64,000 nt of DNA from Burkholderia arboris (lineage in GTDB: Bacteria > Pseudomonadota > Gammaproteobacteria > Burkholderiales > Burkholderiaceae), in assembly GCF_902499125.1 (NCBI RefSeq), contig NZ_CABVPX010000005.1, positions 1 through 64,000 on the forward strand. Reading direction: 5' to 3'. The position numbers were made by a program, and so were the translations under genes. Of the stretch, positions 15,787 through 24,694 are shown one piece after another. Each line of letters opens with the position of its first letter. Positions within the stretch are counted from its first letter, which is position 1. Under the pieces are notes generated by a model. The model was given only the letters and a program-made list of their open reading frames with translations. It searched no databases and had not been told where the DNA came from.

Positions 15787-17276
15787 AGTCGGGTTTTCCG
15801 TCACTCGCGCGGCGCGGATTCGTGGTGCCGACGCGTCTGAAAGCGGCGGCCTACGAGTCGGCGAGCACAACGGGCGCGCGGGCGAAGTCGTGGCGGGCGT
15901 CGGGCGCGGGACCGAATGCAGCGGCGGCACAAAACCTGCCGCTGTTGCGCTCGCGTGCTCGCGACGCGATCCGAAACGATCCGTGGGCGAAGACGGCGAT
16001 CGCGCGGCTCGTATCGAACACGATCGGGAACGGCATCCAAGCGCACCCGCAGCATTCGAACGATGCGGTGCGCAAGTTGCAAAAGCAACTTTGGGAGGAT
16101 AGCTGCGAGGAGATCGACGCGGACGATCTGTTCGATATGGCAGGTGTGCAGACGCTCGCAGCGCGTGCGTTCTTCAGCGACGGCGAGGTGCTGGTGCGTC
16201 GTCAGTTGCGCAGTCCGAGCGAGGGCTTGGCGGTCCCGATGCAGATCCGGCTTCTCGAAGGCGATCTGCTTCCGATGGAGAAGAACGAGATCGTGCCGGG
16301 CGGGGGTGAGATCGTGAACGGCGTCGAGTTCAACACGGTCGGTCGACGCGTTGCGTATCACCTGCTGCAGCGTCATCCCGGCGAGTACGGGCGTGCGTCG
16401 ACGACCAACATGCAGACCGTACGCGTGCCGGCCGACGAGATCGCGCACGTTTTCCTCGCGCTGCGGCCCGGCCAGGTGCGCGGCGTCCCGGAACTGTCGA
16501 CGGTGCTGCTGCGGCTCAAGTCGCTGGACAACTTCGACGATGCGGTGCTGTTCCGGCAGGAGGTCAGCAACCTCTTCGCCGGGTTCATCACGAAGCCGCC
16601 GGCAGAGCCGGGTTTTCCGGGAGATCCGGTGACGGGTGGCGAAATGCAATACGACGTCGACGGCTTCTCGCCGGTCGTGTCGCTCGAACCGGGGAGCATG
16701 CAGGAGCTGGCTCCGGGTGAAAGCGTCACGTTTGCAGAGCCGCCGGGCGCAGGCACCGACTACGGGCCATTCATGCGTCAGCAACTGATGGCCGCTGCGG
16801 CGTCGGTGGGCATGCCGTACGAGGTCATGACGGGCGATCTGCGCGATGTGAGCGATCGTGTGCTGCGGGTGATCTTGAATGAGTTCCGGCGGTCGGTCGA
16901 GCAGATCCAGTGGAACGTGTTCATTCATCAGTTTTGCCGGAAGGTCTGGCGCTGGTGGGTCGACGCGTGCGCGTTGTCGGGCGCGATGCCGATGCCGGAC
17001 TACTACCGACGTCGGCGCGAGTATCTGCGGGTGCGGTGGGTGCCGCAGGGCTGGCCGTATATCCATCCGGTGCAGGACGTCACGGCAAAGCGGATGGAGA
17101 TCCGCTCCGGGCTGGCGAGCCGGACGGGTGCGGTGCTTTCGCGGGGTGATGACCCGGAGCAGGTCGACCGGGAGAACGCGGACGATCTTGCGCGCGAGCG
17201 CCGGCTCGGAATTCGATATGACACGCTCGATCCGGTCGACGGGGCGGGCGATCTTTCTAATGGGGATGGCGAATGA
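15783..17276 (+). CDS. Portal protein, lambda GpB family
   Basis: 497 residues, normal for lambda-type portals. The N-terminal region carries NLPLLRSRARDAIRNDPWAK, and the middle has EIAHVFLALRPGQVRGVPELS, a hallmark of the family, followed by MRQQLMAAAASVGMPYEVM. It forms the dodecameric portal at one head vertex. The stop overlaps the protease start (ATGA). Copy 6 of the palindrome lies inside. Confidence 0.95.
   Translation: MKSGFPSLARRGFVVPTRLKAAAYESASTTGARAKSWRASGAGPNAAAAQNLPLLRSRARDAIRNDPWAKTAIARLVSNTIGNGIQAHPQHSNDAVRKLQKQLWEDSCEEIDADDLFDMAGVQTLAARAFFSDGEVLVRRQLRSPSEGLAVPMQIRLLEGDLLPMEKNEIVPGGGEIVNGVEFNTVGRRVAYHLLQRHPGEYGRASTTNMQTVRVPADEIAHVFLALRPGQVRGVPELSTVLLRLKSLDNFDDAVLFRQEVSNLFAGFITKPPAEPGFPGDPVTGGEMQYDVDGFSPVVSLEPGSMQELAPGESVTFAEPPGAGTDYGPFMRQQLMAAAASVGMPYEVMTGDLRDVSDRVLRVILNEFRRSVEQIQWNVFIHQFCRKVWRWWVDACALSGAMPMPDYYRRRREYLRVRWVPQGWPYIHPVQDVTAKRMEIRSGLASRTGAVLSRGDDPEQVDRENADDLARERRLGIRYDTLDPVDGAGDLSNGDGE
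16081..16093. repeat. 13-bp palindrome, copy 6 (AAAAGCAACTTTG)
   Basis: Variant of the dyad within the portal gene; two mismatches from perfect symmetry. Confidence 0.5.
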
Positions 17277-18343
17277 AAGGGAAAAAGCGGTGGTGGGACA
17301 TCCGCGCGCAGGCGAACGCGGCGGGCGGGAACGAGGTCGAGATCCGGATCTATGGCGACATCGGATTCTGGGGCACCGATGCCGATCTGTTTATCGCGAA
17401 GCTCGACGAGGTGGCGTCGAACGCGACGTCCATCGTTGTCGCGATCAACTCGATGGGCGGGGACGTGTTCGACGCGTTTGCGATCTACAACGCGGTTCGT
17501 CGACATGCCGGAAAAGTGACGGGGCGCGTCGACGGCATTGCCGCGTCGGCAGCGTCGTTGATTCTGATGGCGTGCGACACGATCGAGATGCCGTCGAACG
17601 CGAGGCTGATGATTCATAACCCGCACACGGTCGCGGCCGGAGAGTCTGGCGATCTGCGCAAGCTCGCTGATCTACTGGACAGTACGTCCGACAGCATGCT
17701 GGCGGCTTACGTCGAGCGTAGCGGCCGGACCGAAGAGGAGGTCCGCACGATCATGGATGCCGAGACCTGGCTCACCGCCGCGGAGGCGAAGGAGCAAGGT
17801 TTCTGCGACGCGATTGTCGATCCGATCCGCATCGACGCAAATGCAGGAGCGGCCCGGCTCGCTGCGCGCTATGCGGCTGTGCCTGCCGAAATCGTGGCGG
17901 TACTGGAGAGCGACGGCGAGGTGCCGCTGGTCAATCCGCCGGCTGATCCTGCGCCGCAGTCGCAACCGCCGGCAACACCAGACGTCACGGCGCTCGCGTC
18001 GCATGTGTACGCGTCGTGTCGCGACGCGCGGATCGAACACTGCGCCGAAGGCATCGTTCTGGCGACCGGCCTGCGGGACCGCGCGACGGTCGACGCTGCG
18101 ATCAGCAGTGCGCAGGACATCGCCGGTATCTGTCTGGCCGCGAGCCTGACCGAGCTGACGGCCGGCTTCGTCTCCGATGGCCTGACGCCGGATCAGGTGC
18201 GCGCGCGGCTGTTCGAGCGTGTCACGGCCTCGCAGAAGCCGATCAACCATCGTGCTACTCCGGTTGCGCCTCAAGACGCACCCGTGGTCGCGAATGCGCC
18301 GCGTGCGGCGTCCATCTACGCGGCTCGCAAGAGCGGCAAGTAA
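17273..18343 (+). CDS. Head maturation protease, ClpP-like
   Basis: 356 residues. Residues 20-195 are a ClpP/crotonase-type serine protease: strand VAINSMGGDVFDAFAIYNA (oxyanion region), catalytic Ser in GIAASAASLIL, His in MIHNPH. The C-terminal third is a variable region with an Ala-rich helix, probably acting as scaffold, as in phages that fuse protease and scaffold. The gene ends AAG-TAA within palindrome copy 7. Confidence 0.93.
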   Translation: MKGKKRWWDIRAQANAAGGNEVEIRIYGDIGFWGTDADLFIAKLDEVASNATSIVVAINSMGGDVFDAFAIYNAVRRHAGKVTGRVDGIAASAASLILMACDTIEMPSNARLMIHNPHTVAAGESGDLRKLADLLDSTSDSMLAAYVERSGRTEEEVRTIMDAETWLTAAEAKEQGFCDAIVDPIRIDANAGAARLAARYAAVPAEIVAVLESDGEVPLVNPPADPAPQSQPPATPDVTALASHVYASCRDARIEHCAEGIVLATGLRDRATVDAAISSAQDIAGICLAASLTELTAGFVSDGLTPDQVRARLFERVTASQKPINHRATPVAPQDAPVVANAPRAASIYAARKSGK

Positions 18344-18348
18344 CTTTG
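18336..18348. repeat. 13-bp palindrome, copy 7 (GCAAGTAACTTTG)
   Basis: Variant of the dyad; it includes the stop codon of the protease gene and lies 26 bp before the decoration gene. Confidence 0.6.
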
Positions 18349-18373
18349 ACGTAACCCGAGGAGGGGAAAACTC

Positions 18374-18718
18374 ATGTCGAACGTGAAGCATCAAGGCGTG
18401 CTGCCGGCCGAATTTCTCGTGTCGGAGGGCAGTGGGCAGATCTCGCGCGAGCGGATCGTCGTTAAGGCCGGTCCGGCGCTGCCGGCGGGCCGGCTGCTGG
18501 GTGTGACGAGTACCGGTGAATATGCACCTTACGACAACGCAGCAAACGACGGTTCGGAGGTCGCCGCTGCGATTCTCTATGCGCCGCTGGCAGCGTCCGA
18601 AGCGCCGCGACCGGCGACGGGTGTCGTCCGGCTCGCCGAAGTCACTGGCGCGCTGCTCACGGGTCTCGATGCTGCTGGTCGTAGCGATCTCGCCGAGCGC
18701 CACGTGATCGTCCGCTGA
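18374..18718 (+). CDS. Head decoration protein, gpD family
   Basis: 114 residues, close to lambda gpD. The pattern FLVSEGSGQISRERIVVKAG, then LPAGRLLGV and TGEYAPYDNAANDGSEVAAAIL, is typical of the family. Trimers cement the expanded capsid. It sits between protease and major capsid gene as in lambda, with a GAGGAGGGG ribosome site upstream. Confidence 0.92.
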   Translation: MSNVKHQGVLPAEFLVSEGSGQISRERIVVKAGPALPAGRLLGVTSTGEYAPYDNAANDGSEVAAAILYAPLAASEAPRPATGVVRLAEVTGALLTGLDAAGRSDLAERHVIVR

Positions 18719-18736
18719 TCGCAAGACACCCCATTC

Positions 18737-18766
18737 AAGGCCACGCCGACCGCGTGGCCTTTTTTG
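18737..18766 (+). terminator. Attenuating terminator before the capsid gene
   Basis: Perfect 10-bp stem AAGGCCACGC / GCGTGGCCTT and T run, inside the late operon. Read-through would need antitermination. Confidence 0.8.
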
Positions 18767-18791
18767 TATCCATTTTCATGTCGGAGGTTGT

Positions 18792-19787
18792 ATGGCGGAT
18801 ATCGCCCTGTTTCAAGACGATGCGTTCTCGCTCGCGTCCCTGAGTGCTGCGATCAACGATCAGCCGTATGTGCCCGGCCGTATCGGCACGCTCGGGCTGT
18901 TCGAAGAGGACGGCATCACGACGACGACGATCCAGATCGAGCGCGATGGCGATACGCTCGCACTCGTTGCGGCTGGCGAGCGCGGTTCGCCGGCTGCCGT
19001 TGTGGGCGGTAGCAAGCGCAGCATGATCCCGTTCAACACCGTGCACCTGCCGCAGCGTGCCGTCATCAAGGCGGACGAAATCCAGAATCTGCGTGCGTTC
19101 GGCTCGGAAACCGAGCTGGAAGCGGTGCAGACCGTCGTGAATCGCCGGCTCGCGAAGATGCGCCGCCAGCTCGACGCGACACACGAATTTCATCGCATCG
19201 GCGCGATCAAGGGCACGGTGCTGGACGCGGACGGCAAAACGGTGCTGATCGACCTGTGGAAGTATTTCGACATCGACCAGACGGTGATTCCGTTCGAGCT
19301 GGGTAAGGCCGACACGGAACTGCGCACGAAGTGTACCGAGGTGCAGGACGCGATCGAAGACGCGCTCGGTGCAACGACGTACACGGGCGTGCGCGTGCTC
19401 TGCGGTCGCTTGTTCTGGAACAAGCTGATCAGCGCGAAGTCGGTCAAGGAAACGTACCTGGCGTCTGTCATGGCGGCGCAACTGCGGGGCGACGCGCGCG
19501 AGGCGTTCGACTTCGGCGGTTGCACGTTCGAGCGCTATCGCGGTCGCGTCGGTGATGTCGGGTATGTCGCTGACGACGAAGCTCATGCGGTGCCGGAGGG
19601 CGTGTCCGATCTGTTCATCACGCGTTTCGCGCCGGCCGACTACGTCGAAGCGGTGAACACGACCGGGATTCCGTACTACGCGAAGCAGGAGCTGATGGAC
19701 TTCGGCAAGGGCGTCGAGATCGAGGCGCAGTCGAACCCGATCCATCTGTGCACGCGCCCGAAAGCGCTGATCAAGGTGAAGGCGTGA
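18792..19787 (+). CDS. Major capsid protein, gpE family
   Basis: 331 residues, HK97-fold capsid protein of the lambda E type. Recognisable segments are FSLASLSAAINDQPYVPGRIG at the N-terminus, the repeated TTTIQIERDG strand and GVRVLCGRLFWNKLISAKSVKETY. The C-terminus IEAQSNPIHLCTRPKALIKV is the conserved end of the family. It is the first gene after an internal terminator. Confidence 0.95.
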   Translation: MADIALFQDDAFSLASLSAAINDQPYVPGRIGTLGLFEEDGITTTTIQIERDGDTLALVAAGERGSPAAVVGGSKRSMIPFNTVHLPQRAVIKADEIQNLRAFGSETELEAVQTVVNRRLAKMRRQLDATHEFHRIGAIKGTVLDADGKTVLIDLWKYFDIDQTVIPFELGKADTELRTKCTEVQDAIEDALGATTYTGVRVLCGRLFWNKLISAKSVKETYLASVMAAQLRGDAREAFDFGGCTFERYRGRVGDVGYVADDEAHAVPEGVSDLFITRFAPADYVEAVNTTGIPYYAKQELMDFGKGVEIEAQSNPIHLCTRPKALIKVKA

Positions 19788-19788
19788 C

Positions 19789-20076
19789 ATGGCGTTCCGG
19801 GATCTGATGGCCGACGTCGACACTGCAGTGAAGCGAGACCTGTCGGACGAGGTCAAGATCGACGGCAAGGGGCTGCAGGGCATGTTCAAGGCGCCTTGGC
19901 TCGGCCCGGATCTCGGGACGCAACGCACGCAGCTCGTTGCGCCGATCCTCGACATCACGGACGACGACGCAGCTCGCGTGTCCGTGGGCAGCATCGTCGA
20001 AGCGGGTGGCGAGCGGTTCCGCGTTTTCGAGATTCACCCGACCGGTACGGGCTGGACGATCTTAATTCTGAGGTGA
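19789..20076 (+). CDS. Head-tail connector, gpFII-like
   Basis: 95 residues. It resembles the FII head-tail attachment family: N-terminal FRDLMADVDTAVKRDLSDEV, then strands QLVAPILDITDDDAARVSVGS and FRVFEIHPTGTGWTILIL. It lies directly after the capsid gene, as FII does near lambda E. FII provides the site for tail docking. Confidence 0.8.
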   Translation: MAFRDLMADVDTAVKRDLSDEVKIDGKGLQGMFKAPWLGPDLGTQRTQLVAPILDITDDDAARVSVGSIVEAGGERFRVFEIHPTGTGWTILILR

Positions 20077-20078
20077 CG

Positions 20079-20609
20079 ATGGATCTGCTGAAGGTAGAGA
20101 TCGACGTGAAGGGGGCGCTCGAAGCGCTCACGGGCCTGCCGCCAGCAGCAATGCAGGCGGCATGGCGTCGGACGCTGCGCAAGACGAGCGCATGGATCAG
20201 GAGCCAGACCGCGAAGGAGGTCGGCAGCGCGACGGGCATCCAGCAGAAGCTGTTGCGGCAGCGGATGTACTTCTTCATGCGGTCGGTCGACAGCGGGAAG
20301 GTGTGGCTCGGGTTGAATCCAATCGAGGCGCATCGGCTCGGTGCGGTACGGCGTACGAAGAAGGGTATCCGGGCCGGCAAATCGCTGTTCGAGAGCGCTT
20401 GGCGCAAGACGATGCGTCAACCGGACGGGCCGATCTATCGCCGGACCGGGAAAGCGCGAACGCCGTTCGAGGTCGTGACGGTCGAGTGGTCGCAGACGGG
20501 TGATCCGGCGTTCCGGAGGGCTGCCCGAGCGTGCGAGGCGCGGCTGATGACGGTACTGCGGCAAGAGGTCAACTATGAACTGCAAAAGGCGGTGAACCGT
20601 GCTCGCTAA
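20079..20609 (+). CDS. Tail completion protein, gpZ-like
   Basis: 176 residues from ATG 20079. The sequence AAMQAAWRRTLRKTSAWIRSQ, then VWLGLNPIEAHRLGAVRRTKKG, follows the pattern of minor tail protein Z (SPbeta/lambda prophage type), which caps the tail end. It follows the FII-like gene and overlaps the next gene by 11 bp. Confidence 0.75.
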   Translation: MDLLKVEIDVKGALEALTGLPPAAMQAAWRRTLRKTSAWIRSQTAKEVGSATGIQQKLLRQRMYFFMRSVDSGKVWLGLNPIEAHRLGAVRRTKKGIRAGKSLFESAWRKTMRQPDGPIYRRTGKARTPFEVVTVEWSQTGDPAFRRAARACEARLMTVLRQEVNYELQKAVNRAR

Positions 20610-21123
20610 CCTGAAACAACTGCACGACGGCGTCGAGGCGGGACTACGCGAGCGGCTGCCGGATCTCGAACGCATCCATGCGTATCCGAAGATCGGCAAG
20701 TCGATCGACACGCCTTTCATCGCGATCGAGCTGTCGGAGCTGGAGCCGGGCCACGACGACGGAACCGGCCGCGTGCCCCTAGTCGCACGCATGCAGGCTC
20801 GCGTGATCGTCGACCCGTTGGTCGCGGATGCCGAAGTCCAGGTGCGCGAGCTGTCCGCTCGCGTGCTGCTAACGGTGCACGGGACGACATGGGGGCTGCC
20901 CATGACGCCCGGCAAACAGGTCGGGTCGGCCGGTGAAGATCCGTTCCGGCCCGAACTGGATACGTATCTCGTCTGGCTGGTCGAGTGGGTGCACGAATTT
21001 GACCTGGGCGACGCGTACGAACCGCCGACGAAGGGGCGCGCAGTGCGGTGGGGCGTTGATCCGGAGACGGGGCCGGGGCACGAAGACCGCTACTGGAATC
21101 CGGCGGATCAGGGAGCGGGGTGA
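20599..21123 (+). CDS. Tail terminator-like protein
   Basis: 174 residues from GTG 20599. The pattern AIELSELEPGHDDGTGRVPLVARMQARVIVD and LDTYLVWLVEWVHEFDLGD matches conserved phage neck or tail-terminator proteins often annotated as hypothetical. The position between the Z-like and V genes supports a role in the tail terminus. The exact function is inferred. Confidence 0.6.
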   Translation: MLANLKQLHDGVEAGLRERLPDLERIHAYPKIGKSIDTPFIAIELSELEPGHDDGTGRVPLVARMQARVIVDPLVADAEVQVRELSARVLLTVHGTTWGLPMTPGKQVGSAGEDPFRPELDTYLVWLVEWVHEFDLGDAYEPPTKGRAVRWGVDPETGPGHEDRYWNPADQGAG

Positions 21124-21126
21124 CGT

Positions 21127-21807
21127 GTGAGTGACTTCGAGCTGGGTGAGATGGATCGCCGCATGGCGTGCCTGACGCAGTCGGCCATCGTCGAGGCAAT
21201 CACATACGACCCGCCACGTGTGAAGGTGCGGGTTGGCGATTGGGTGAGCGACTGGCTCAAATGGCAGGCTGGTGCGGCCGGCAAGGTGCGGCAGTGGCGT
21301 CCGCCGTCTGTCGATGAAGAGGTCGCGCTGTGGGCACCGTCCGGGGATCTCACCGGGGCGTTCGTTGCGCCGGGGTACTACACCGAGCAGCACGGTGGGT
21401 CCGGTCGGTCGAGTCCTGATGAGACCGCAACAGACTTCCCGGACGGCGCGTTCGAACAGTACAACCATGCGAGTCATGAATATGTGCTGTCGGTGCCGGC
21501 CGGCGGTCGGATCGTGTTTCGCATCGGCGGGACTGAGTTCGAGCTGAAGGCAGACAGCGCGACGCTGCGTAGCGCGAAGCTGCTGGCGGAAGTTCCGGAC
21601 TCGACATTTACAGGCAACACGACAACCGAGCGAATGCTCACGTTCAACGGTGGCATGCAGGGCAGGCCGGGCGAGGGTGGCGGTGTCGCGATGAAGATCG
21701 CTGGCAGTGCGGAATATACCGGTGACGTCACGGCCGGCGGTAAGTCGCTCACCACGCATCGGCACCGTGAGGAAGGCGACGGCGAGTTGGTTAGTCTCCC
21801 GATCTAG
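21127..21807 (+). CDS. Baseplate spike protein, gpV family
   Basis: 226 residues from GTG 21127. The OB-fold start (RMACLTQSAIVEAITYDPPRVKVRVGDW) is followed by beta-helix repeats. The end, GKSLTTHRHREEGDG, carries the H-x-H motif that binds an iron ion at the spike tip of P2 gpV. The protein pierces the outer membrane on tail contraction. Next to it lies an unrelated membrane-protein gene instead of the usual W gene. Confidence 0.92.
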   Translation: MSDFELGEMDRRMACLTQSAIVEAITYDPPRVKVRVGDWVSDWLKWQAGAAGKVRQWRPPSVDEEVALWAPSGDLTGAFVAPGYYTEQHGGSGRSSPDETATDFPDGAFEQYNHASHEYVLSVPAGGRIVFRIGGTEFELKADSATLRSAKLLAEVPDSTFTGNTTTERMLTFNGGMQGRPGEGGGVAMKIAGSAEYTGDVTAGGKSLTTHRHREEGDGELVSLPI

Positions 21808-21898
21808 GGTGGGCTGTTACTTTCGACAGTTAGCCGGCTCTCGTAGTGTCATGTATGTTTTCTGCGTTGGGGAGCGCTAACACTACGGAGTCGTTGAA

Positions 21899-22627
21899 AT
21901 GGATGCGAAAAACGAGCAGCCTGCGAAAAAACACATTGCTGAATGGCCGTGGGCTGCGATTGTGCTTGTGATTGGATGGATAGGTTTCTGGATTCTATAT
22001 TCATCGGGTGACGCATACTATCGAGCATTTTTGTCATCGTTTAATGTCGAGGCAGACGGTTTTCCGATTGATCAGTATCGTCATTTCGTATTGTCAGCGT
22101 TTAGTGGCTTGAACTTTATGAGCTTGGTGGATAGTTGGGCGAATAAAAATAAGTCGGCGCTGATGGTATTTTTAGGTGCGTATGTTCTGTTTCTGGTGGC
22201 TGTTGTAATTATTTCTCTGGTTTCGGATGGAAAGGAAAATAAGGCCGCCAAGTACGTGAGCAGGCATCCGGTGTTGCGGGTTATACGCGATGTTCTCTTC
22301 GCATGGTATGTTTTCCCGACCAGCCTATTTTTTATATCCGCTTCGTTTATGTTTGGGGCTTCGTTGCCTGCTGCATTTGCGGAGGCTGCGGGTAACGCGG
22401 TGGCTGAAAGATCAGCCGGAGATTATAAAAAAGGATGTGATCAGTCAACGGAGAATTGTCAGATCGCATTGAAGAACGGAGCGGAGATTGCGCGCGGGTA
22501 CGTGATAGCTCAATCGACAACTCGAATTGCTCTCTTCAATAACGGAAGCACGGTGCAAATACCTCTTGATGGGGTGGAATTGCGGACCGTACCCAAAGCG
22601 CTGAAGCCTCGGCCGCCTGCGCACTGA
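21899..22627 (+). CDS. Multi-span membrane protein inserted in the tail operon
   Basis: 242 residues. Membrane segments are predicted at WAAIVLVIGWIGFWIL (20-35), LMVFLGAYVLFLVAVVIISLV (about 85-105) and FPTSLFFISASFMFGASLPAAF (140-161); the C-terminal 70 residues are soluble, ending in VELRTVPKALKPRPPAH. The A+T content is visibly higher than in all flanking tail genes. It splits V from W, which are normally adjacent, and a terminator follows it. This is a typical moron: foreign, possibly expressed in the lysogen, perhaps a superinfection-exclusion protein. No family recognised. Confidence 0.7.
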   Translation: MDAKNEQPAKKHIAEWPWAAIVLVIGWIGFWILYSSGDAYYRAFLSSFNVEADGFPIDQYRHFVLSAFSGLNFMSLVDSWANKNKSALMVFLGAYVLFLVAVVIISLVSDGKENKAAKYVSRHPVLRVIRDVLFAWYVFPTSLFFISASFMFGASLPAAFAEAAGNAVAERSAGDYKKGCDQSTENCQIALKNGAEIARGYVIAQSTTRIALFNNGSTVQIPLDGVELRTVPKALKPRPPAH

Positions 22628-22643
22628 CAAGTCGGATTGCTTG

Positions 22644-22656
22644 AAAAGTAACTTTG
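22644..22656. repeat. 13-bp palindrome, copy 8 (AAAAGTAACTTTG)
   Basis: Near-perfect dyad immediately before the terminator at 22658 and just after the inserted membrane-protein gene. Confidence 0.7.
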
Positions 22657-22657
22657 G

Positions 22658-22680
22658 ACCCCGCCCTGTGCGGGGTTTTT
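22658..22680 (+). terminator. Terminator after the inserted gene
   Basis: Perfect stem ACCCCGC / GCGGGGT with loop CCTGT, followed by a T run. Begins two bases after palindrome copy 8. Confidence 0.85.
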
Positions 22681-22697
22681 CGTTTGTGGGGGTGGGT

Positions 22698-22898
22698 ATG
22701 GCGAAAGACGCACAACAAAGCGGGTCGGTGACACCCGTGACATTCATCGATACGGAGTTTCGCAGTCGCGTGATCGTGTTTCCGGACGGCTCGCACGTTG
22801 CCGTGCTGGCCGGCAAAACGGAAGTGACGGAGCCTGAGCATATCGCGTATCTCGAATCGCGCGAGTGCTTCAAGCGCATTCCGACGAAGGCGCAGTGA
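22698..22898 (+). CDS. Small tail-operon protein
   Basis: 66 residues from ATG 22698; the longer frame passes through the terminator. The core TFIDTEFRSRVIVFPDGSHVAVLAGKTEV reads as beta strands, and the stop overlaps the W-like start (TGATG). Small proteins of this kind are frequent between V and W in Burkholderia phages. Function unknown. Confidence 0.6.
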   Translation: MAKDAQQSGSVTPVTFIDTEFRSRVIVFPDGSHVAVLAGKTEVTEPEHIAYLESRECFKRIPTKAQ

Positions 22899-23233
22899 TG
22901 GTCGCGCTGGTCGGTATGTGTCGCCGTACGGGCCGACTGATCGGCGGACTCGATCATCTCGTGCAAAGCATCGCTGACATTCTCAGCACGCGAAAGGGAA
23001 CCCGCCGAGAGCGGCCCGATTACGGCTCGGATCTCCCTGCGATGGTTGACCTGCCCGTCACGCGCGGATGGATCTCGGCTGCTCAGGCGGAAGCCGCTCG
23101 TGCGATCGGACGATGGGAGCCGCGGATTGCGCTCGATCGCGTGAATGCGCTGTCTGTCGTGGACGGCAAAGTAACTTTCCGGATCGCCGGTCGCTACAGC
23201 GGCGATGACGTTGTATTCGAGGTGACGATATGA
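22898..23233 (+). CDS. Baseplate wedge protein, gpW/gp25 family
   Basis: 111 residues from ATG 22898, overlapping the previous stop. The pattern MCRRTGRLIGGLDHLVQSIADIL and RRERPDYGSDLPAMVD is diagnostic of P2 W and T4 gp25, which contributes to the sheath-nucleating baseplate ring. The stop overlaps the J start (ATGA). Palindrome copy 9 is near its 3' end. Confidence 0.92.
   Translation: MVALVGMCRRTGRLIGGLDHLVQSIADILSTRKGTRRERPDYGSDLPAMVDLPVTRGWISAAQAEAARAIGRWEPRIALDRVNALSVVDGKVTFRIAGRYSGDDVVFEVTI
23167..23179. repeat. 13-bp palindrome, copy 9 (CAAAGTAACTTTC)
   Basis: One mismatch, inside the W-like gene, 0.5 kb from copy 8. Confidence 0.55.
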
Positions 23234-24126
23234 CAGTGATCGATCTGTCGGCGCTTGATCCGCCGGATCTCGTCGAAACGCTCGACTTCGAGGAGCTGTA
23301 CCAGCGCAAGCTGGAGCACTTCAAAAGCATTTACCCGGATTGGTCGGCGGCGCTCGAATCCGATCCCGTCGTCAAGCTGCTGGAGCTGGCCGCGTACGAG
23401 GATGTGCGTTTTCGGGCGCGCGTCAACGATGCGGGTCGTGCGGTGCTGCTGGCTTATGCGACGGGGGCGGATCTCGAACACCTCGCGGCGCTTTGGAACC
23501 TGAGGAAGGAGATCGTCGATCCCGGTGACCCGGAGGCGCATCCGCCGATTCCGGTCACGTACGAGCGCGACGAGCGCCTGCGACTTCGCACACAGATGGG
23601 GATTGAGCGCGCGTCGACGGCCGGCCCGTCCGGTTCGTATCGATCACTTGCGATGGACGCGTCAGCGGACGTCGCCGACGTACGCATCGACCGTCCCGAG
23701 CCGGGTGTCGTGCGCGTGGTCGTGAAGTCGTACTCGAACGGTGGAATCGCAAGCGACGCGCTGCTCGATACCGTGCGACGCGCGCTATCGCCAGAGGACC
23801 GTCGGCCGCTCAACGACACGCTGCTCGTCGTGCCAGCGCGACCGGTCAATTACGCAATCGTCGCTGATGTGTACGTCGGGCGCGGGCCTGATCCGGGCGT
23901 TGTGCTCGCTGCGCGGCGGCAGGATCTTGATATCGCCGTTGCGGCTGGAGAGAGTCTGCGGGTCGGCATGCCCAGATCGGCTGTAACCGGAGCGCTGCAT
24001 CCGAAAGATTCGGGCGTTGTGCGCGTTGATCTGAAGTCCCCTGCTACCGATGTCGTGTGCGCGATCGACGAGTTCGCACGATGCACCTCGATCGTGCTCA
24101 ATCTGAGGGTGAACGATGACGATTGA
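23230..24126 (+). CDS. Baseplate assembly protein gpJ
   Basis: 298 residues, normal for P2 J. Recognisable segments are VVKLLELAAYEDVRFRARVND, LAALWNLRKEIVDPGD and YRSLAMDASADVADVRID. J makes the outer wedge with I and carries the fibres. It overlaps W and I by a few bases in the conserved order W-J-I-fibre. Confidence 0.95.
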   Translation: MTVIDLSALDPPDLVETLDFEELYQRKLEHFKSIYPDWSAALESDPVVKLLELAAYEDVRFRARVNDAGRAVLLAYATGADLEHLAALWNLRKEIVDPGDPEAHPPIPVTYERDERLRLRTQMGIERASTAGPSGSYRSLAMDASADVADVRIDRPEPGVVRVVVKSYSNGGIASDALLDTVRRALSPEDRRPLNDTLLVVPARPVNYAIVADVYVGRGPDPGVVLAARRQDLDIAVAAGESLRVGMPRSAVTGALHPKDSGVVRVDLKSPATDVVCAIDEFARCTSIVLNLRVNDDD

Positions 24127-24694
24127 AGCGCTACTGCCGACGAATCAGACGAGTCTGGAGGCGGCGCTCGCGCAGGTGATGCGGCCGACCGTCGACCCGA
24201 ACGTGATTCGCACGCTCTGGGATGCGGATCGTTGTCCGGCTGCGTTCCTGCCGTGGCTCGCTTGGTCGCTCGCGGTCGACGGATGGGAGCTGGCGGAGTC
24301 CGAAGGGACGCGACGCGAGCTGATCAAGTCGTCGCTGGCGATCTATCAGCGCAAAGGCACGCCGTGGGCGATTCGCGAGATCGTGCGCCGGCTCGGGTTC
24401 GGCGAGATCGATATACAAGAGGGGCGGCAGATCAAGCGCCGCGACGGTTCGGTGGAGCGTGACGGCAGATATCTGCACGGCGGATCGACAGCATGGGCCG
24501 AGTACATCGTGAAGCTGCGGCGGCCGGTGACGCGAGATCAGGGTGAGAACCTGAAGCGGGCAATCGAGCGCTACGCGCCGGTTCGTAGCCGGCTCGCGTG
24601 GCTGGACTTTTCTGAGGTTGCGATCCGACACAACGGTGTCGCGGCGCGCAATGGTCAATTTACGCGAGGGGTGATCGGTACATGGCCAATCTGA
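24116..24694 (+). CDS. Tail protein gpI
   Basis: 192 residues. The signature FLPWLAWSLAVDGWELAESEGTRRELIKSS, followed by KGTPWAIREIVRRLGFG, is characteristic of P2 tail protein I, the connector between baseplate wedge and fibre. It overlaps J by 11 bp and the fibre gene by 13 bp. Confidence 0.95.
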   Translation: MTIEALLPTNQTSLEAALAQVMRPTVDPNVIRTLWDADRCPAAFLPWLAWSLAVDGWELAESEGTRRELIKSSLAIYQRKGTPWAIREIVRRLGFGEIDIQEGRQIKRRDGSVERDGRYLHGGSTAWAEYIVKLRRPVTRDQGENLKRAIERYAPVRSRLAWLDFSEVAIRHNGVAARNGQFTRGVIGTWPI

